DNA of 64,000 nucleotides from Bacillus sp. BA3 (GCA_002835675.1 PIZR01000002.1:186001-250000), one strand, 5' to 3'; positions 30,455-40,797 are shown, counted from the first letter of the stretch. Notes: a model not told the origin generated them from the sequence alone. Program-made: numbers and translations.

Positions 30455-31513
30455 TCATTTAGCATATGCCGAACAATCAATGCCTCTTTGAGATAACCAA
30501 TGATAGGTATTGCCCTTGATGACTAATTTCGATTTCCTTAGGTCTGAGATATTACCGCACCCGAGCGCAGTCATGATGATCTTTAAATCTTCATGTATGT
30601 AATTTATTTCTTTAATCAGTTGTTCCAAGCCCAGCTCTTTATAGAGCTTGAGGAAATGCCCGGCCAAGCCGACACCCTTCGCTCCTAATGCCAGGCTTTT
30701 TGTAATTTCCAGAGGACTTTGAATTCCGCCTGATCCAATGACTGATAGCTGTGGTGAAACATTAACTGCTTCGACGATCGAAGCGGCTGTCGGTATGCCC
30801 CATTCATTGAAATATCCGAGTATTTTTGCGCGTCTCTCATTCTCGATTTTAGCAAAATTCGTTCCGCCAAACCCGCCTACATCAATGATCGAAATACCAA
30901 TAGAATGTAATTGCTGCACCGTTTCCATACTCATCCCAAATCCAACCTCTTTTACGATGACAGGGATTCCGATCGTTCTATTGATTTTTTCAATTCTCGA
31001 AAGGGTACCGGCAAAATCCCTGTCCCCTTCAGGCATCGTCAATTCTTGAATTACATTGATATGAATCTGAAGGGCATCTGCCCCGATCATATCGCTGGCC
31101 CGCTTAGCCTGTTCGACTGTTGCTTCTCCACCGAGATTACCAATCAACACACCATTAGGATTTTCCTGCCTTACAACTTTAAAAGAAGCCTGCTGGCTAG
31201 AATCCTTGATAGCTGCCATTTGAGATCCGACCGCCATGGCGATTCCTGTTTCCCGAGCAGCAATGGCTAGGTCACCATTCAATTTTTCGGTTTCAGGGCC
31301 CCCGCCCCCGGTCATGGCATTTATGAAAATTGGCGAACTTAATTCAAGTCCGCCAACTTCTGCTGTGAGGTTCACATTATTCAAGGAAATACCTGGTAAG
31401 CTTTGGTGAATAAACGAAATATCTTCTAATCCTGTTTTATGCTGCTGCCCTGTCTTTAGCGCAAATTCTATATGATCTAATTTTCGTTGTTTTCTCTCCA
31501 AGGACATCACCAT
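30455..31513 (-). CDS. fni: Isopentenyl-diphosphate delta-isomerase, type 2
   Basis: FMN-dependent interconversion of IPP and DMAPP for isoprenoids (menaquinone side chain, undecaprenol). 352 aa (350 if the internal ATG at 31507 is used); HINVIQE, GGFGGTNFAKIEN, GSGGIQ and the N-terminal RKxxHIxxAL-type block (RKLDHIEFALKTGQ) are present. It begins 7 bases after the ypfD stop with no clear ribosome binding site, so translational coupling is likely. Confidence 0.95.
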   Translation of the reverse strand: MVMSLERKQRKLDHIEFALKTGQQHKTGLEDISFIHQSLPGISLNNVNLTAEVGGLELSSPIFINAMTGGGGPETEKLNGDLAIAARETGIAMAVGSQMAAIKDSSQQASFKVVRQENPNGVLIGNLGGEATVEQAKRASDMIGADALQIHINVIQELTMPEGDRDFAGTLSRIEKINRTIGIPVIVKEVGFGMSMETVQQLHSIGISIIDVGGFGGTNFAKIENERRAKILGYFNEWGIPTAASIVEAVNVSPQLSVIGSGGIQSPLEITKSLALGAKGVGLAGHFLKLYKELGLEQLIKEINYIHEDLKIIMTALGCGNISDLRKSKLVIKGNTYHWLSQRGIDCSAYAK

Positions 31514-31520
31514 TATTATC

Positions 31521-32660
31521 TTATTTTAGTTTTTTCAATTGATCGCCGATCATTTCACCTAGCTGAAAGCCCTTCGATTCCTCAGGGATCTCATAATCCG
31601 ATGTATTGTAATTAGCTTGAGGTTCTTCAAGTTCCTTAATGCTCAATGATAGACGTTGATCCGTTTCATTGACTTCCAGCACCTTCACTTCGACAGACTG
31701 ACCTTCTTTAAGCACTTCTTGCGGCGTGGCAATATGCTTGTGGGAAATCTGGGAAATATGAACAAGCCCTTCCACCCCTGGGAAAATCTCCACGAATGCT
31801 CCGAAAGAAACAAGGCGTTTGACGATCCCTTCCAGTGTAGAGCCTTTGGCCGCTTTTTCTGCAATGCCTGCCCAAGGTCCCGGAAGGGTATCTTTAATGG
31901 AAAGTGAGATCCTTTCGTTATCACGGTCGATGGATAGTACTTTAACTTGCACTTTATCCCCTTCGGAAACGACATCGGATGCCTTGTCGACATGCTGATG
32001 GGAAAGCTGGGAAATGTGGACAAGACCGTCTACGCCCCCAATATCCACGAATGCACCAAAATCGGTAATCCTTTGGACCACGCCCTCAAGCACTTGCCCG
32101 CTTTCAATCTTATCCAAAACGTTTGCTTTTTGCTTTTCCTTTTGTTCTTGGACGACTGCCCGATGCGAGAGGATTAAGCGATTCTTGTCTTTCTCAAGTT
32201 CAACGATCTTGAATGTTAAAGTTTTGTTTTTGTAATCAGAAAAATCTTCAACGAAATAGTCTTCTACTAGAGAAGCCGGAACAAAACCACGTACGCCTAG
32301 ATCTACAACAAGCCCGCCTTTGACGACATCTTTAACTTCAGCCTCAAATACGTCTCCATTTTCAAATTTCAATTCCAGGTCATCCCATGCTTTAAGAGCG
32401 TCAATTTTACGTTTTGATAGAATGAGAGCTTCTTCTTCGACCTTAATGACTTCCAGCTCCAATGCATCACCTTCCGAAACGGCATCTGACGCCTTTTCGA
32501 CATGAAGGCTTGAAAGCTCACTGATTGGTATGATTCCATCAGTCTTGCTGTTTTCCACATCGACAATGACCTGTTTTTCTTCTACCTTTGAAACGGTTGC
32601 TTTAACTTGATCCCCAACTTTGTAATTGTTCACTTCTACCTGGTTCATATCTTCTGTCAT
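31521..32660 (-). CDS. ypfD: S1-domain protein YpfD (ribosomal protein S1 homologue)
   Basis: 379 aa with four S1 RNA-binding domains (about 13-85, 98-170, 185-258, 270-343), then a low-complexity tail. Repeated VDGLVHISQLS / VEGLVHISQIS motifs are obvious. In Firmicutes it is non-essential and shorter than E. coli S1. Start MTEDMNQVEVNNYK at ATG 32660 behind AAGGAGGAG. The 214-base gap to plsC is AT-rich and holds the promoter. Confidence 0.95.
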   Translation of the reverse strand: MTEDMNQVEVNNYKVGDQVKATVSKVEEKQVIVDVENSKTDGIIPISELSSLHVEKASDAVSEGDALELEVIKVEEEALILSKRKIDALKAWDDLELKFENGDVFEAEVKDVVKGGLVVDLGVRGFVPASLVEDYFVEDFSDYKNKTLTFKIVELEKDKNRLILSHRAVVQEQKEKQKANVLDKIESGQVLEGVVQRITDFGAFVDIGGVDGLVHISQLSHQHVDKASDVVSEGDKVQVKVLSIDRDNERISLSIKDTLPGPWAGIAEKAAKGSTLEGIVKRLVSFGAFVEIFPGVEGLVHISQISHKHIATPQEVLKEGQSVEVKVLEVNETDQRLSLSIKELEEPQANYNTSDYEIPEESKGFQLGEMIGDQLKKLK

Positions 32661-32874
32661 TACTAACTCCTCCTTAACCCATGACTGATCAGCAAAATTC
32701 CTCTTCATCGGCCACATTTTTTATTTAAAGTGGTTCAATAAAAACACTTTCCTAATAAAGATAAAAACAGTTTTTTTAGAGTAATAAAGTCATATTCCTT
32801 TTTATCGGCAATAAGGAACAATACCCTTATTTTATAAATTCTAACAAAATCAGAAAATTGTCAAGTATGAAGGA

Positions 32875-33462
32875 CTATTTATGCTCGGAAATCAATTTCC
32901 CGATTTGGTCCATGATGATTTTGGTAGCTTCATCGGCTGATATTTTCTGTTCGCGATATTCAGTAAAATTTATTGGAGGACCGTAAACGACCTTCAACGG
33001 ACGCAAAAATTTATATGGGCCGATGATTGCACATGGTATGATAACGGCATCAGACCGCAAAGCGAAAAATCCAGCACCCGCCAACCCTTCTCCCAATTCA
33101 CCAGTCTTGCTTCTGGTTCCCTCGGGAAACAGTCCGATCGCCTTGCCCTCCTTCAAAAGCTTTAAACCTTTTCTCAGGGATTCCCGATCGCTATTGCCCC
33201 GCTTCACGGGAAATGCATTTACTCTGGGTAATATACCCTTTAAAACAGGTGCTTGAAACAACTCTTCTTTCGCCATGAAATGAATATCCCTAGGAGATGT
33301 CATTCCAACTACGGGCGGATCAAAATTATCAATGTGATTGGCACAGATCAATACTCCGCCCTCTTTAGGGATATGTTCCTTTCCGAGCGCTTTAACCCTA
33401 AACGAAGGCGTTAAAACGCCTTTTACGATGTTCTTGGCAAATGTGTAAAAATCCAATGTCAT
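32875..33462 (-). CDS. plsC: 1-acyl-sn-glycerol-3-phosphate acyltransferase
   Basis: Membrane-associated acyltransferase making phosphatidic acid. 195 aa with the HX4D motif (NHIDNFD, about 42-48), the glycerophosphate-binding FPEGTRS motif and a proline in VIIPCAIIG. The start codon overlaps the cmk stop (ATGA), a translationally coupled pair. B. subtilis keeps its plsC elsewhere, but many Bacillaceae have this cmk-plsC-ypfD order. Confidence 0.93.
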   Translation of the reverse strand: MTLDFYTFAKNIVKGVLTPSFRVKALGKEHIPKEGGVLICANHIDNFDPPVVGMTSPRDIHFMAKEELFQAPVLKGILPRVNAFPVKRGNSDRESLRKGLKLLKEGKAIGLFPEGTRSKTGELGEGLAGAGFFALRSDAVIIPCAIIGPYKFLRPLKVVYGPPINFTEYREQKISADEATKIIMDQIGKLISEHK

Positions 33463-34133
33463 CTTTTCCTCTCTTCTATTAAAGACATGATACTTTCTGC
33501 AACTTCCTGAATCGATAATGAAGTCGTGTCGATTTCGATAGCATCCGCAGCCTTTTTCAGTGGCGATACCTCGCGTTCCGAGTCCAGCTTGTCCCTTGTT
33601 GCAATTTCCTCCCTTAACTTTTCAATATCTGAAGGAAAACCTTTCAATAAATTTTCCTGATGCCTCCGCTGTGCCCTTTCGTCCACAGATGCGATAAGAA
33701 ATACCTTAACTTCGGCGTTGGGTAAAACATGCGTACCAATATCCCTGCCATCCATGACGACACCGCCATTTTCACCAAAGATTTGCTGCCTGCGAACCAA
33801 TTCTTCCCGGATGCTTCGGTGCTTTGCCACTTCCGATACGGAACCAGTCACTTCATTATTCCTGATTTGGGCTGTCACGTCCTCATTATCCAAGAACACC
33901 AACTGTCCATTTTCACTTGGTCTTAATTCGATTTCCGTATTGATGAGAACTTCTGATAACGCTGTTTCATCATCAAGAAGAATCTTTTGATTAAGGGCCT
34001 TATAGGTAAGGGCCCTATACATTGCACCTGTATCCACATATATGTAATTAAACTTTTCTGCAACAATTTTAGCAACCGTGCTTTTTCCAGCAGCAGCTGG
34101 TCCATCGATTGCGACTGATAATTTTTTTTCCAT
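33459..34133 (-). CDS. cmk: Cytidylate kinase
   Basis: Phosphorylates CMP and dCMP. 224 aa, the family length, starting [19 protein letters not shown] at ATG 34133 behind GGGAGGA; P-loop GPAAAGKST at residues 11-19; RDIGTHVLP and the LID arginines are present. The open frame extends 57 codons upstream but that part is not coding. Couples with plsC. Confidence 0.97.
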   Translation of the reverse strand: MEKKLSVAIDGPAAAGKSTVAKIVAEKFNYIYVDTGAMYRALTYKALNQKILLDDETALSEVLINTEIELRPSENGQLVFLDNEDVTAQIRNNEVTGSVSEVAKHRSIREELVRRQQIFGENGGVVMDGRDIGTHVLPNAEVKVFLIASVDERAQRRHQENLLKGFPSDIEKLREEIATRDKLDSEREVSPLKKAADAIEIDTTSLSIQEVAESIMSLIEERKR

Positions 34134-34302
34134 AAATCCTCCCAAGAATCCTACAATCATGCTGATTATTAAGTACCCTTTCATTTTATCACAACTAGCG
34201 GGAAAATCATTAATAAAAGGGATGTGTAGGTTCAAAATCACCTTAGTTCTTTTTTTATCACTACAGCCATCAATAGTTATCCTTTTTTGAAAATCTTCAT
34301 AC

Positions 34303-34322
34303 AAAAAAGCGGATCACCGCTT
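34303..34322 (-). terminator. Intrinsic terminator after ypfB
   Basis: Short hairpin AAGCGG-TGAT-CCGCTT followed by TTTT on the minus strand, 160 bases after the ypfB stop; separates it from cmk. Confidence 0.7.
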
Positions 34323-34484
34323 CAGACTGTAGACAATTCATAGAAAAACGAGTTTGCCTGCAGTATTTTCATTAAATTGTTCAATCTAGGTAGGGGTTTT
34401 TTCCATATAAAAAGGAAAATAAATATCACTTCTAAATCACGGTTCGGAGGAGATTCCTAACCTCATTTTGTCGACAAGATGAAA

Positions 34485-34682
34485 TTAATCACCGCTTTTA
34501 CTATCGGTCCCATTGAATGTTTCAATGATTTTCGTATAATTATTGCTGGTGACACCTTCATATCTCGAGAGCTTGGTCAAATCAATGATTTGATCCTCCC
34601 TGCTCAAAAGGAACTGGAAAAAAAATAAGCAGGCCAATTGAATGATGATCACTTTAATTAATAGTCTTTCAAATGTTTTCAT
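34485..34682 (-). CDS. ypfB: Small membrane protein YpfB (DUF5359 type)
   Basis: 65 aa: one transmembrane helix (about residues 6-25, LLIKVIIIQLACLFFFQFLL) and a short polar extracytoplasmic tail. ATG 34682 behind GGAGGG; further upstream frame not supported. Position between cmk and ypfA identifies it as YpfB. Function unknown. Confidence 0.82.
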   Translation of the reverse strand: MKTFERLLIKVIIIQLACLFFFQFLLSREDQIIDLTKLSRYEGVTSNNYTKIIETFNGTDSKSGD

Positions 34683-34748
34683 AAGCCGCACCCTCCATCT
34701 GTTTATATTAGCAGTATGGATGGAATCGCTGTTTTTCATTCAATCATG

Positions 34749-35408
34749 TTAAACGTGCAAGCCTTTTTTCTTTAATTCGACCTGCTTTTCAAATATAAAC
34801 CTCATTAATGTCTGTACATCATTTTTTGTAGGTTCAAGAAATTTGACGTGCAGCAGCATATTTCCATGCTCTTTCTCCGTTACGCGAATGATTTTGCTTT
34901 TTAACCTTAAATAATGAATCTCACCTGATTTAAGCGTGAGCGCCATCCACAGGTATAAGTGGGAAACCGATGGTATATCAGTGCCTTTTAAAAGCCTTAT
35001 CGAAGCCCCGCCTGCACTTATATCCTCTGTTAATGCGCGAAAAGGGGGAAACTCGGAATGTTCTGGATGAATGGCTGTATCCAGGGTTACATCCAGGCGC
35101 ACGTATTGCCTCCGTTGGATTTTCACAAACGTTTCTGCTTCGGGCAGCAAAATTTGCATCATGGGTATCCTGCCTTTCACTTTTCCAAGCACTTCAGAAT
35201 CAAATATATAAACAGCCTGCTCTTCATTGGAAAATGTGACGTTCAATAGTGTCCCATCCATAAGGAATGCAGTTTTACCAGTCTCTAAATTGATGGGAAA
35301 GTCGGTATAGACACAGCCCTGTCCCATTTCGACAACCATACAATTGCACTTTTCCTTCTATGATGAGTATTTCGGTTCGAGCATTAATATATCACCAATT
35401 TTAAACAT
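34749..35408 (-). pseudogene. motI: PilZ-domain c-di-GMP receptor YpfA/MotI, interrupted by an in-frame amber codon
   Basis: In B. subtilis MotI binds c-di-GMP and disengages the flagellar motor. The reading frame from ATG 35408 (MFKIGDILMLEPKYSS, behind AAAGGA) aligns without gaps to the family N-terminus, but codon 17 (35358-35360) is TAG; the same frame then continues to 34749 for 219 codons in total, as expected. The PilZ domain is intact (RRQYVR and DISAGGAS motifs). A restart at ATG 35339 would give 196 aa lacking the first part of the N-terminal domain, with its AAGGA site 13 bases away, too far for good initiation. Either a nonsense mutation or N-terminally shortened protein. Confidence 0.82.
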
Positions 35409-35505
35409 TGTTATCCACGTCCTTTGATAGAAAGGAAACTACGTAATATTACCTATTGATTCCCCATATTATCCAATGATCTTTTACGTTATTATGCCAT
35501 GAAAT

Positions 35506-35539
35506 AAGAAAAAGGGAAAGTGACTAAGCACTTTTCCCT
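35506..35539 (-). terminator. Intrinsic terminator after ypeB
   Basis: Stem AGGGAAAAGTG / CACTTTCCCT (one bulge) followed by TTTTTCTTATTT on the minus strand, 31 bases after the ypeB stop. Confidence 0.85.
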
Positions 35540-35569
35540 ACAACAAATGATTCATGTTAACAATTAACA

Positions 35570-36925
35570 TTAAATTAAATTCTCGTATACCGGTTCGGAA
35601 TTCTTTAATTTTTCCACCTTTTCTTCTTGACCGGTATCTGCATTAATGAAAATACGGTAGGTATCATCTTTAATCGTACCGAGAAATTCATAACATAGGA
35701 CTTCTTCACCAATATCATTGGTGATTAACGCCTTTCCTTCTTCCATTATTTTTACATTACTGTTGATTTTGTCCTTAGCTTCTTTCTCGGATATGTTCGG
35801 ATTCGCTAATTCCCTGGTTTTATGTGATTTTAAATACTCGTCGGCTGAAAATCCAATAATTGATCCATCATCCAATGCGACTTTGACCTTGACTGAATCC
35901 GGATAAATCTTGACGCCATTTTCTGATGTCACGAAATTCAATAACGCGATATTATCGTACTGAGCACTTTCAAATAATTCAAGTGAACTGAAATCATGTT
36001 CCTTTAAAAATTCTTCGGCTTTTGTATAGGCTTGATTCAAATCAATATTTGTTTTGTTCACGTCCCTATTATTGATATACCAAATAGGGTAACCGCCTTT
36101 TTTTGTCAAATCCATATTCAATTCGGTATCGGAATCTTTATCGAGGATGCTCACACTATAAAATCCAAAATCGGAACCTTTTCCGTTTTCCTCCACATTC
36201 ACCTGCAAATTTCTGCTTTTTGAGTGTGCATAGTTTTTAGCTGTCGCAATGGCTTCTTTTTTTGTTATGGTTTCACCTTGCAAATTTTTAAAGTTTTCAT
36301 CCCTCTGTTGTGCAGATGTAAAAGTCGGATTCATCTCATTCGTTTCGCCGTACCCAGATACTTTTTTCTCCACCGTCTTTAATCCGTCGATGATCGTGTT
36401 ATCCGAATTTTCTTTCCCTGATGCAAGAGCCATTTCGACATCCATCCATCTTAAATTGTTTTTCAGGACTAGATATTGCACTTTTCTTAATTCGCCCTGG
36501 ATGTCCCCTGCCTGTGTGTACAAGGATTGTAGAGTCGCATATTCCTTATCATTCAATGGTTCTTTTTCAAGGTCACGTACCGCTGTTTTATAACTGAAGT
36601 CTGCAATTTTCGATAAAAATTCTTCTGTCTTATTAAAAGGAAGCAAGGTCAATGGCAACTGCCCGACATCACTTTGGGCTTCGGAAGTGATACGCCAAAC
36701 ATCCGTTAAAGCCGGACTTAATGAATAACGTGAATTCATGGCCAAAGTACCGCCGACCTTATCATGCAATAAATCCACTTGATAGCTTAAATCATGAAAG
36801 GCTCGCTGATACGTATTTTCCGCGTTGATTAATACAGCATTTTTTTCCTTATGTTCTTGATAGCCCCAGAATGCAGTTCCCGCAACAACTACAACAAGCA
36901 GGGCAATCACTATATTCCTGATCAT
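35570..36925 (-). CDS. ypeB: Germination protein YpeB
   Basis: Partner that stabilises and localises the cortex lytic enzyme SleB in dormant spores. 451 aa: N-terminal transmembrane/signal anchor (about 5-24), a YpeB-specific helical domain, and C-terminal PepSY-type domains (about 210-440). It follows sleB by 14 bases; the bicistronic order sleB-ypeB is that of all Bacillus species and expected from SigG in the forespore. Confidence 0.96.
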   Translation of the reverse strand: MIRNIVIALLVVVVAGTAFWGYQEHKEKNAVLINAENTYQRAFHDLSYQVDLLHDKVGGTLAMNSRYSLSPALTDVWRITSEAQSDVGQLPLTLLPFNKTEEFLSKIADFSYKTAVRDLEKEPLNDKEYATLQSLYTQAGDIQGELRKVQYLVLKNNLRWMDVEMALASGKENSDNTIIDGLKTVEKKVSGYGETNEMNPTFTSAQQRDENFKNLQGETITKKEAIATAKNYAHSKSRNLQVNVEENGKGSDFGFYSVSILDKDSDTELNMDLTKKGGYPIWYINNRDVNKTNIDLNQAYTKAEEFLKEHDFSSLELFESAQYDNIALLNFVTSENGVKIYPDSVKVKVALDDGSIIGFSADEYLKSHKTRELANPNISEKEAKDKINSNVKIMEEGKALITNDIGEEVLCYEFLGTIKDDTYRIFINADTGQEEKVEKLKNSEPVYENLI

Positions 36926-36939
36926 TTTCCTTCACCTCT

Positions 36940-37776
36940 TTACTTACAAAAGATATGTTTTCCGATTCTTTTAATTTGTTCCCTTGACCAGATCCATTTG
37001 CTTGTTGCCGTGTCGGGGTTAAAATAATATTCTGCATTACCGCTTGGATCCCATCCATTGATAGCATCCACCACGGCTTCTTTCGCCCTTTCGTTCGGTG
37101 TCAGCCAAATCTGTCCATCCGCAACAGCCGTAAACGCCCCAGGTTCAAAAATCACTCCCGAAATGGTATTAGGAAATGCAGCACTTTCCACTCGATTCAG
37201 TATTACTGCCGCAACGGCAACCTGACCTGTATATGGCTCCCCTCGTGCTTCTCCATAAACTGCATTGGCCATCAACTGTATATCGTTTTGAGAATATCCT
37301 CCTGGAAGATTGGCTGTAGTTGTTTTGGAAGGAGCTTTTCCGGAAGCGGCCCCTCCAGACGTAGTGCCATTTCCTTTCGCTTTTACCTGATTTTCAATGG
37401 GGACTCCCCCATAATAGGTGAACTCGTTCCCTTTATTGATCTGTTCGTGAACAAATTCTTTATTGAAATTAGAGGCATTCGTCAACTTCTGTTTTGTTGT
37501 AGTCCCTGCCAAACCATCTATTGGAAGCCCGAAATCTTGTTGAAAATTCCGAAGTGCCCAATAAGTGCCCCATCCATAGGCTCCATCAATCTTTCCATTA
37601 TAGTAACCGATGTTTTGTAGGCGTGCCTGCAGTTCAATTACATCGTCTCCAACCGCACCTTTTTGAATGATTTGGCTCGAAAAGGCGTTTGTTCTTGTTT
37701 CCGGGTAAATTCCGAAACAAATAGTAATACACGAAAACAGCAAAAGCCATTTCCAATTTGACGAAATTCCTTTCAT
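36940..37776 (-). CDS. sleB: Spore cortex-lytic enzyme SleB
   Basis: Lytic transglycosylase that degrades spore cortex muramic-lactam peptidoglycan in germination. 278 aa: signal peptide (about 1-30), peptidoglycan-binding domain (QIIQKGAVGDDVIELQARL onward), a Ser/Gly/Lys linker, and the SleB/hydrolase-2 catalytic domain with the glutamate in VYGEARGEPYTGQ. ATG 37776 chosen; the GTG three codons earlier lies inside AGGAGTG. Somewhat shorter than the 305 aa of B. subtilis. Confidence 0.96.
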   Translation of the reverse strand: MKGISSNWKWLLLFSCITICFGIYPETRTNAFSSQIIQKGAVGDDVIELQARLQNIGYYNGKIDGAYGWGTYWALRNFQQDFGLPIDGLAGTTTKQKLTNASNFNKEFVHEQINKGNEFTYYGGVPIENQVKAKGNGTTSGGAASGKAPSKTTTANLPGGYSQNDIQLMANAVYGEARGEPYTGQVAVAAVILNRVESAAFPNTISGVIFEPGAFTAVADGQIWLTPNERAKEAVVDAINGWDPSGNAEYYFNPDTATSKWIWSREQIKRIGKHIFCK

Positions 37777-37849
37777 CAAAAACACTCCTCTTTTTCTTGA
37801 ATTAATGTAATTCTATTTTCTTCTTTACTGGCTTTTTTATTCCAAACAT

Positions 37850-37890
37850 AAAAAAAACGGGGCGGGCAAAATATGCCAGCACTCCGTTTT
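37850..37890 (-). terminator. Intrinsic terminator after prsW
   Basis: Stem AAAACGG-AG-TGC... paired with GCCCGCCCCGTTTT (imperfect) and followed by TTTTTTT on the minus strand; 12 bases after the prsW stop. Confidence 0.8.
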
Positions 37891-37901
37891 GATAGTATTC
37901 T

Positions 37902-38588
37902 TCATTTGCTAAGGAATTGATTTTGAGAAAGTTTTTCAGCATGAAAGTCAGACAACAAACGTGCTTTCTTTACTTTTTTCATGCCTAGCCACCATAGATA
38001 AATCATGAATGGCATGATAAAGTAAACCCAAAATTTTTGGGAAACTAAAATATAATCGTAAACCCCATGTAACGAAATTGGTATGATCAATGCCAATGAT
38101 AAATAGACCTTATTATTCGATGCTGAAAATTTCGCCTTGCCCAAATAATATCCCATGATCACACCGAACAAAGCGTGACTGGATACAGGGAGAATGGCCC
38201 TGAGAAAAGCATGTTCCACCCCGTTGGCCAACAGGTACAAAATATTCTCCATTGTAGCGAATCCAAGGGAGACTGCAGCTCCGTAAACAATCCCATCATA
38301 CGGTTCATCGAATGCTACATGCTGATAAATGACATAAATGAGTATGAACCACTTGAAGAATTCCTCAAGCAGTGCAGCCCATAAAAAAGCATTTGCTAAA
38401 TCGGTATTCAAGATATGTTCGGTTTCGAGCACATACTGTATGAACATAATCGGCAATACAAGAAAGACACCGAATAAAAATGTTTTGACCACAACCGATA
38501 TCGGTTCGGTTTCATATTGATCTTTCAAATAAAAATAGCTCAGTAGCGCCAATCCAGGCGCAATGGCCGCTGACAACATGACCAGCAT
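37902..38588 (-). CDS. prsW: Intramembrane protease PrsW
   Basis: Site-1 type membrane protease that in B. subtilis cleaves the anti-sigma factor RsiW in response to antimicrobial peptides and envelope stress. 228 aa with about seven transmembrane helices; the EEFFKW (EExxK-type) active-site motif near residue 71 and the conserved FATMEN and SLHGVYDY blocks are present. Whether RsiW is the target here cannot be seen: sigW/rsiW are not in this window. Confidence 0.94.
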   Translation of the reverse strand: MLVMLSAAIAPGLALLSYFYLKDQYETEPISVVVKTFLFGVFLVLPIMFIQYVLETEHILNTDLANAFLWAALLEEFFKWFILIYVIYQHVAFDEPYDGIVYGAAVSLGFATMENILYLLANGVEHAFLRAILPVSSHALFGVIMGYYLGKAKFSASNNKVYLSLALIIPISLHGVYDYILVSQKFWVYFIMPFMIYLWWLGMKKVKKARLLSDFHAEKLSQNQFLSK

Positions 38589-38685
38589 TAGCTGACCCTC
38601 TTTTCATCTTCGTTTCCTTAATCGTACCATGGAATGAAGAAAAACTGAATCCAAGAATCAAGTCTTCCAAATTTTATTTTATCCT

Positions 38686-39651
38686 TCAGTATTTAAAGAA
38701 GGTCTCATCTATAGTGTTTTCGCTTGCCAGCATGACAGCTAACTTGATCCGGGCCTTCTTGCTGTCATAGTCTGCGCCTAATATCACACCGCGTTGTTTT
38801 AGATCAAATGCGCTGCCTTCATAATCATAAGCTGGGTAAACTTTTCCTTCTTCTGCACTTGTAGTCATGATGATCGTTATGCCTTTATCGATTGCAGCCT
38901 GTATGGAAGTTACCATTACAGGGGTAACCTGTCCCCTTCCTACACCCTCGAGCACGATGCCTTTCGCACCGTTTGCAACCGCAGCATCAATAAAGAGGCC
39001 ATCAGCGCCTGTATGGCACTTGATGATATCCACCCTGGGAATGCAATCCCCAATATCATAACACTCCCTATGTAATGGTTTTTGATAGATGCTGACGACA
39101 TCATTATCAATTATCCCCAAATATCCATAGCCAAAAGATACGAACCCCTGCAAATTGGAAGCATGAACTTTTTTGACATACTTGGCTGAATAGATCCGCT
39201 CATTAAAAACGACTACTACTCCGACATCCCTTATAAGATCACTTGCAGCGCATAATATCGAATTCCTTAGATTGGAGTATACATCGGTGCCCACGTCTTG
39301 AGGAGAACGTTGTGAGCCGGTTATTACGATTGGACGTTGATCCTTAGTCGTGACATCAAGGAAATAAGCCGTTTCCTCAAGTGTATCCGTACCGTGGGTC
39401 ACGACGATTCCCGTAACATCAGGATCCTCCAATTCCTTTTGAATGGCTGATTTAAGCTGCTGCATTTTCTCGAAGGACATGGACATGCTTGAAATCTGGA
39501 AAAGATCAACCACTTTAACCTCGATATCGTTGGGCAATTCGCAAAGTGCTGCCAATTCATGGCCAGTCAATGCACCAGAGGCCAACATACCATTCGCTGT
39601 TGCTTTGCTGGCAATAGTCCCACCAGTCGTTATTAATGATATTTTTTCCAT
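38686..39651 (-). CDS. L-asparaginase (cytoplasmic)
   Basis: Hydrolyses asparagine to aspartate and ammonia. 321 aa; the two catalytic threonine motifs are TTGGTIAS (residues 8-15) and VTHGTDTLEETA (about 84-95), and the substrate loop GSQRSPQDVGTD follows. No signal peptide, hence cytoplasmic. Its sequence is not close to B. subtilis AnsA, so I give no symbol. It sits between ypdA and prsW, adjacent to gudB in a small nitrogen-metabolism neighbourhood, and is absent from this place in B. subtilis. Confidence 0.92.
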   Translation of the reverse strand: MEKISLITTGGTIASKATANGMLASGALTGHELAALCELPNDIEVKVVDLFQISSMSMSFEKMQQLKSAIQKELEDPDVTGIVVTHGTDTLEETAYFLDVTTKDQRPIVITGSQRSPQDVGTDVYSNLRNSILCAASDLIRDVGVVVVFNERIYSAKYVKKVHASNLQGFVSFGYGYLGIIDNDVVSIYQKPLHRECYDIGDCIPRVDIIKCHTGADGLFIDAAVANGAKGIVLEGVGRGQVTPVMVTSIQAAIDKGITIIMTTSAEEGKVYPAYDYEGSAFDLKQRGVILGADYDSKKARIKLAVMLASENTIDETFFKY

Positions 39652-39677
39652 ACGGTCCCAGCTCCTTATTTATATAA

Positions 39678-40646
39678 TCACTTTTCTTTAACAGCCAAAT
39701 GATAAGCAATCAATCCACCATGGAACCTGCCGTTCTCGATGAAGATTTCGTTCGCATTATTTCCGGCTGCCAGAACTCCTGCAATATAAAGACCTTTAAC
39801 GTTCGTCTCCATCGTTTCCTCGTTATATGCGGGCCTTCCAGTCTCCTTATCAATAGTAATGCCCATTGAAGCTAAAAATGAATGATCAGGATGGTATCCA
39901 GTCATAGCAAATACAAAATCATTTTTAATGACTTTTTCCTCATCGCCGACATGATAGATGACGCTGTCTTCCGTTATCCTGTCAACATTCGCATTAAACT
40001 CCATCTTGATCGTTCCATTGCGTACCAATGATTCGAATTCGGGAAGGATCCAAGGTTTGACACTTCGAGAGTAATCCGATCCTCTATAAAGGACTGAAAC
40101 CCTTGCTCCTGATTTGACCAATTCCAGAGCTGCATCCACGCTTGAGTTTTTGCCACCGATGACGGCAACATCACAATTAAAGTAGGGGTGGCCCTCCTTG
40201 AAGTAATGAAACACTTTTGGAAGCTGTTCACCCGGTATGCACATATAGTTCGGATGATCATAGTATCCGGTCGATACGATGACATGCAGAGCAGTATAGT
40301 CACTCTTCGATGTCTTGACTAAAAACTTCCCATCTTCACGCTTTTCCACTTTCTCCACTTTTTCGAATTTATTGACCCGCAATTCTTTCCTTCTGACTAC
40401 CTCCCTATAATAGGCTAGCGCCTGATTGCGGACCGGTTTACGGTTTTCGATTATAAAAGCGATATCACCAATCTCCAGTTTTTCACTCGAACTGAAAAAT
40501 GTTTGATGTGTCGGATAACGGTAAATGGAATCAACCACATTGCCTTTTTCAATGATCAGGGACTGTATTCCCACTTCTTTAAGAGCGATTGCAGCAGCCA
40601 ATCCACAAGGGCCCCCACCTATGATAATGACTTCTTCAACATTCAT
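39678..40646 (-). CDS. ypdA: Bacillithiol disulfide reductase YpdA
   Basis: FAD/NADPH flavoprotein that reduces bacillithiol disulfide (Bdr). 322 aa with the FAD motif GGGPCGLAAA (residues 10-19), whose cysteine is characteristic of YpdA, and the NADPH motif IGGKNSSVDAALEL (about 164-177). Ends 26 bases before asparaginase. Upstream terminator separates it from gudB. Confidence 0.94.
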   Translation of the reverse strand: MNVEEVIIIGGGPCGLAAAIALKEVGIQSLIIEKGNVVDSIYRYPTHQTFFSSSEKLEIGDIAFIIENRKPVRNQALAYYREVVRRKELRVNKFEKVEKVEKREDGKFLVKTSKSDYTALHVIVSTGYYDHPNYMCIPGEQLPKVFHYFKEGHPYFNCDVAVIGGKNSSVDAALELVKSGARVSVLYRGSDYSRSVKPWILPEFESLVRNGTIKMEFNANVDRITEDSVIYHVGDEEKVIKNDFVFAMTGYHPDHSFLASMGITIDKETGRPAYNEETMETNVKGLYIAGVLAAGNNANEIFIENGRFHGGLIAYHLAVKEK

Positions 40647-40696
40647 CTTTATTCCACTGCCTTTCCATGCACTATGTAATTCGTTCGTCTAAATAT

Positions 40697-40731
40697 AAAA
40701 ACTCCTATCAATACATGATAGGAGTTTTTAC
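40697..40731. terminator. Intrinsic terminator after gudB
   Basis: Perfect 14-base stem AAAAACTCCTATCA / TGATAGGAGTTTTT with a 5-base loop, 67 bases after the gudB stop. Confidence 0.92.
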
Positions 40732-40797
40732 AAATCATTTCAATGATAAAGCAATGAACATGATTTTAACTATAAATTAATACATGATTTGAAGTTT

